Position numbers and translations under genes: made by a program. Below the pieces are notes generated by a model, which saw only the letters and a program-made list of their open reading frames with translations, did not search any database and was not told where the DNA came from. From assembly GCA_025350775.1 (NCBI GenBank), contig JANXXF010000407.1, positions 1 through 6,671 of the forward strand: DNA of 6,671 bases. The letters are read 5' to 3'. This DNA comes from Actinomycetes bacterium. Lineage in GTDB: Bacteria; Actinomycetota; Thermoleophilia; Gaiellales; Gaiellaceae. Of the stretch, positions 5,430 to 6,671 are shown piece by piece (position 1 is the stretch's first letter; the number at the start of each line of letters is the position of its first letter).

Positions 5430-6026
5430 CTACCCGGGCCGGGCGCTGTCGACAGCCTCGGCGACCGTCTTTCGATCGGCGTAGCCTTCGATCTGCGCCA
5501 GCACGCGGCCGCCGTGGCCGAAGATCACCACCGACGGCACCGCCAGGCTGGGGAGCCGCGCGGCGATGTCGCCGATCTGGCTCTCGTCGCCCACGTTGAC
5601 GGCGACGTAGGGCGCCTTCGCGAGCGCCGCACCCGCTTCGGCCTCGGAGCCGGCCGCCATGTCGATCGCGTCGCCTGCTGCATACAGCGCAACCACGACG
5701 ACGGGGCTCGACTTCAGAGCCACGGAGACCGATCCGGGCAGGCCGGGGCCGGGCAGGGCCGGGCGTCGCTTCGCCGGCCTGGGCTGTCGCTTGCCGGCTG
5801 CCGCGGCGAGGGCACCGGCCGCTGCCGGAATCGCGGCCACTGCCGGACGTCGCACGGCCGCCGTCGCCTCGACAGGCGGCCGGTGAAGGAAGTGCTCGAG
5901 CGCCAGCGTGGCGGGGGCTGCCACGGCGAGCGTGACCACCGCAGCCACGACGGCATGCCTGGCGGTCTGCAGCGGCAGGCGCAGCGAGCCCAGCGGGCGC
6001 GACGGGCGCAACGGGCGCAGCGACAT
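5430..6026 (-). CDS. Membrane-anchored thioredoxin-fold protein lacking the CXXC motif
   Basis: The protein has 198 residues. A basic N-terminus (R4, R7, R10, R16, R23) precedes a transmembrane segment (24-44), which suits a signal anchor with the C-terminal domain outside the membrane. A Pro/Ala/Arg/Lys-rich linker (48-98) follows. Residues 100-195 look like a thioredoxin fold: SSPVVVVALYAAGD is the first core strand, PYVAVNVGDE the next, LAVPSVVIFG carries the cis-proline P164, and GRVLAQIEGYADRKTVAEAV is the closing hairpin and helix. Where redox thioredoxins have WCGPC, this one reads YAAGDAID and has no cysteine at all, so a dithiol reaction is excluded. A binding or structural role is more likely. 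I chose the ATG at 6026; a GTG at 6029 directly before it is the alternative. AGG lies four bases upstream of the GTG-ATG region. It is divergent from the PilM-like gene. Confidence 0.8.
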   Translation of the reverse strand: MSLRPLRPSRPLGSLRLPLQTARHAVVAAVVTLAVAAPATLALEHFLHRPPVEATAAVRRPAVAAIPAAAGALAAAAGKRQPRPAKRRPALPGPGLPGSVSVALKSSPVVVVALYAAGDAIDMAAGSEAEAGAALAKAPYVAVNVGDESQIGDIAARLPSLAVPSVVIFGHGGRVLAQIEGYADRKTVAEAVDSARPG

Positions 6027-6049
6027 CACGCCTGAGTGATCGTCCGCGC

Positions 6050-6059
6050 GCCCGCGGGC
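6050..6059. promoter_or_regulatory. Perfect 10-bp palindrome in the divergent intergenic region
   Basis: GCCCGCGGGC is self-complementary and lies in the 75 bp between the divergent starts at 6026 and 6102, where it could act as an operator for both genes. Short GC palindromes are frequent in such DNA, so this is only a candidate. I see no convincing -10/-35 pair here. Confidence 0.2.
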
Positions 6060-6101
6060 TTAAGAAGGCGGTCGGGCTGCCGAATAGCGCGAGCAGGCCG
6101 T

Positions 6102-6671
6102 ATGGATGCTCCGTCCCCCGCACCGCTAAGCCAAATTGACACCTCGGCTCGCGCCTGGAGCGCCGCCAGGCGGTCGTCGCGCGAGCGCAGCTCCTGGCGT
6201 GCTCCGCACCTGTGCCTGCACATCTCCGGCGGGCAGCTCTCCTGGGCGGTCGTCAGCGGGGCCGTGATCCCGGAGCTGGTGTCTGCCGGCTCCCTGCGAG
6301 TCGAGCAGGAGGATTTGGCCCGGACACTGGTCGAGCTGGTCGTCGAGCAACGGCTCCCCTGCAGCGGGGCGAGGCTGGCAGTGCCCGGTGCGGTGCGGCT
6401 GGTCGATGCAGGCATTCCGTCGGCGCCGGTCGGCTCCGCCGACATCGCCCTCGCCGACGGACGTCGCATCCGCGCCGAGATCGACCCCGCCGCCCTTGCC
6501 GCCGCCCTCGCCGCCTGTGCCACGGCCGGCATCGAGGTGGTGAGCGTCGAGCCCGAGGCGCTGCCGCTCGCGCGGGCTCTCGCCGGCGCGTCGCCCGCCG
6601 GGTCGCCGGTCGACCGCTCCAGCCCCCGCTCGTCCACCGCCGCCGTGTGGGTGGCCGACTCGTGCACCGTC
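6102..6671 (+). CDS. PilM-like actin-fold protein, N-terminal part (runs off the right edge)
   Basis: The frame is open for 190 codons from an ATG at 6102 to the window edge, with no stop. After a polar N-terminus (1-34), residues 36-60 resemble the first strands of an actin-like ATPase (LCLHISGGQLSWAVV). DLARTLVELVVEQRLP and ARLAVPG follow. Residues 128-160 closely resemble PilM-type proteins: DPAALAAALAACATAG, then IEVVSVEPEALPLARAL. At 180-190, AAVWVADSCTV sits where the second phosphate loop (typically ..VDIG..T) is expected. PilM forms a ring at the cytoplasmic base of type IV pilus machines and binds PilN. Both phosphate-loop positions look degenerate here (CLHIS instead of LDIG), so nucleotide binding is doubtful. 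The ATG has a weak AGG six bases upstream; an in-frame TGA at 6033 limits any longer start. The coding call is firm; the PilM assignment is moderate. pilN and pilO would be expected downstream if correct. Confidence 0.65.
   Translation, partial: MDAPSPAPLSQIDTSARAWSAARRSSRERSSWRAPHLCLHISGGQLSWAVVSGAVIPELVSAGSLRVEQEDLARTLVELVVEQRLPCSGARLAVPGAVRLVDAGIPSAPVGSADIALADGRRIRAEIDPAALAAALAACATAGIEVVSVEPEALPLARALAGASPAGSPVDRSSPRSSTAAVWVADSCTV

Noticed and set aside
4863..6035. 390-codon plus-strand frame and 255-codon minus-strand frame (5356-6123)
   Set aside because: The first shadows both the PASTA gene and the thioredoxin-fold gene; the second shadows the latter. Both are low-complexity Arg/Ala/Gly translations.
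6026..6667. 213-codon minus-strand frame at the right edge
   Set aside because: It is antisense to the PilM-like frame, which has a recognisable signature. The minus reading is Ser/Arg/Ala-rich without motifs.
1..6671. CRISPR array, insertion sequence, phage or toxin-antitoxin genes
   Set aside because: No regularly spaced repeats, transposase motifs, terminal inverted repeats with target duplications, or recognisable toxin/antitoxin sequences were seen.

Overview
This is high-GC DNA (G or C at nearly every third codon position), most likely from a free-living actinobacterium. The Thermoleophilia are my guess, from gene style only and with low confidence. Several genes lack a clear Shine-Dalgarno sequence. 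Six protein genes can be supported. One more is a possible remnant, and there are two tRNA genes. Two of the proteins run off the window edges and are easy to miss because their stop codons lie outside.

Layout. (1) Positions 1-1013, minus strand: the start of an exported or membrane-anchored protein built from two copies of an unrecognised domain of about 100 residues. (2) Positions 1204-1428, minus strand: tRNA-Tyr(GTA) then tRNA-Thr(GGT). Each has its own -10-like box, and a 34-bp inverted repeat lies between them. (3) Positions 1499-2695, plus strand, divergent from the tRNAs: an FAD-dependent oxidoreductase of the geranylgeranyl reductase family. (4) Positions 2789-4123, plus: a secreted cell-wall enzyme joining a lytic transglycosylase domain, a coiled coil and an M23 endopeptidase domain. 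(5) Positions 4216-5364, plus: a membrane-anchored protein with one PASTA-like domain and a long charged helix. (6) Positions 5259-5429, minus: an open stretch, antisense to the tail of gene 5, that reads like the C-terminus of an alpha/beta hydrolase. (7) Positions 5430-6026, minus: a membrane-anchored thioredoxin-fold protein without the CXXC pair. (8) Positions 6102-6671, plus: the N-terminal part of a PilM-like, actin-fold protein, divergent from gene 7.

How they fit together. Genes 4 and 5 look like a two-gene envelope module: the first should cut both glycan strands and peptide cross-links, and the second may bind peptidoglycan through its PASTA domain. The geranylgeranyl reductase homologue upstream probably saturates an isoprenoid chain, such as the menaquinone tail or a lipid. 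The PilM-like gene at the right edge may begin a type IV pilus or secretion operon. No transposon, CRISPR array, phage gene or rRNA is visible.
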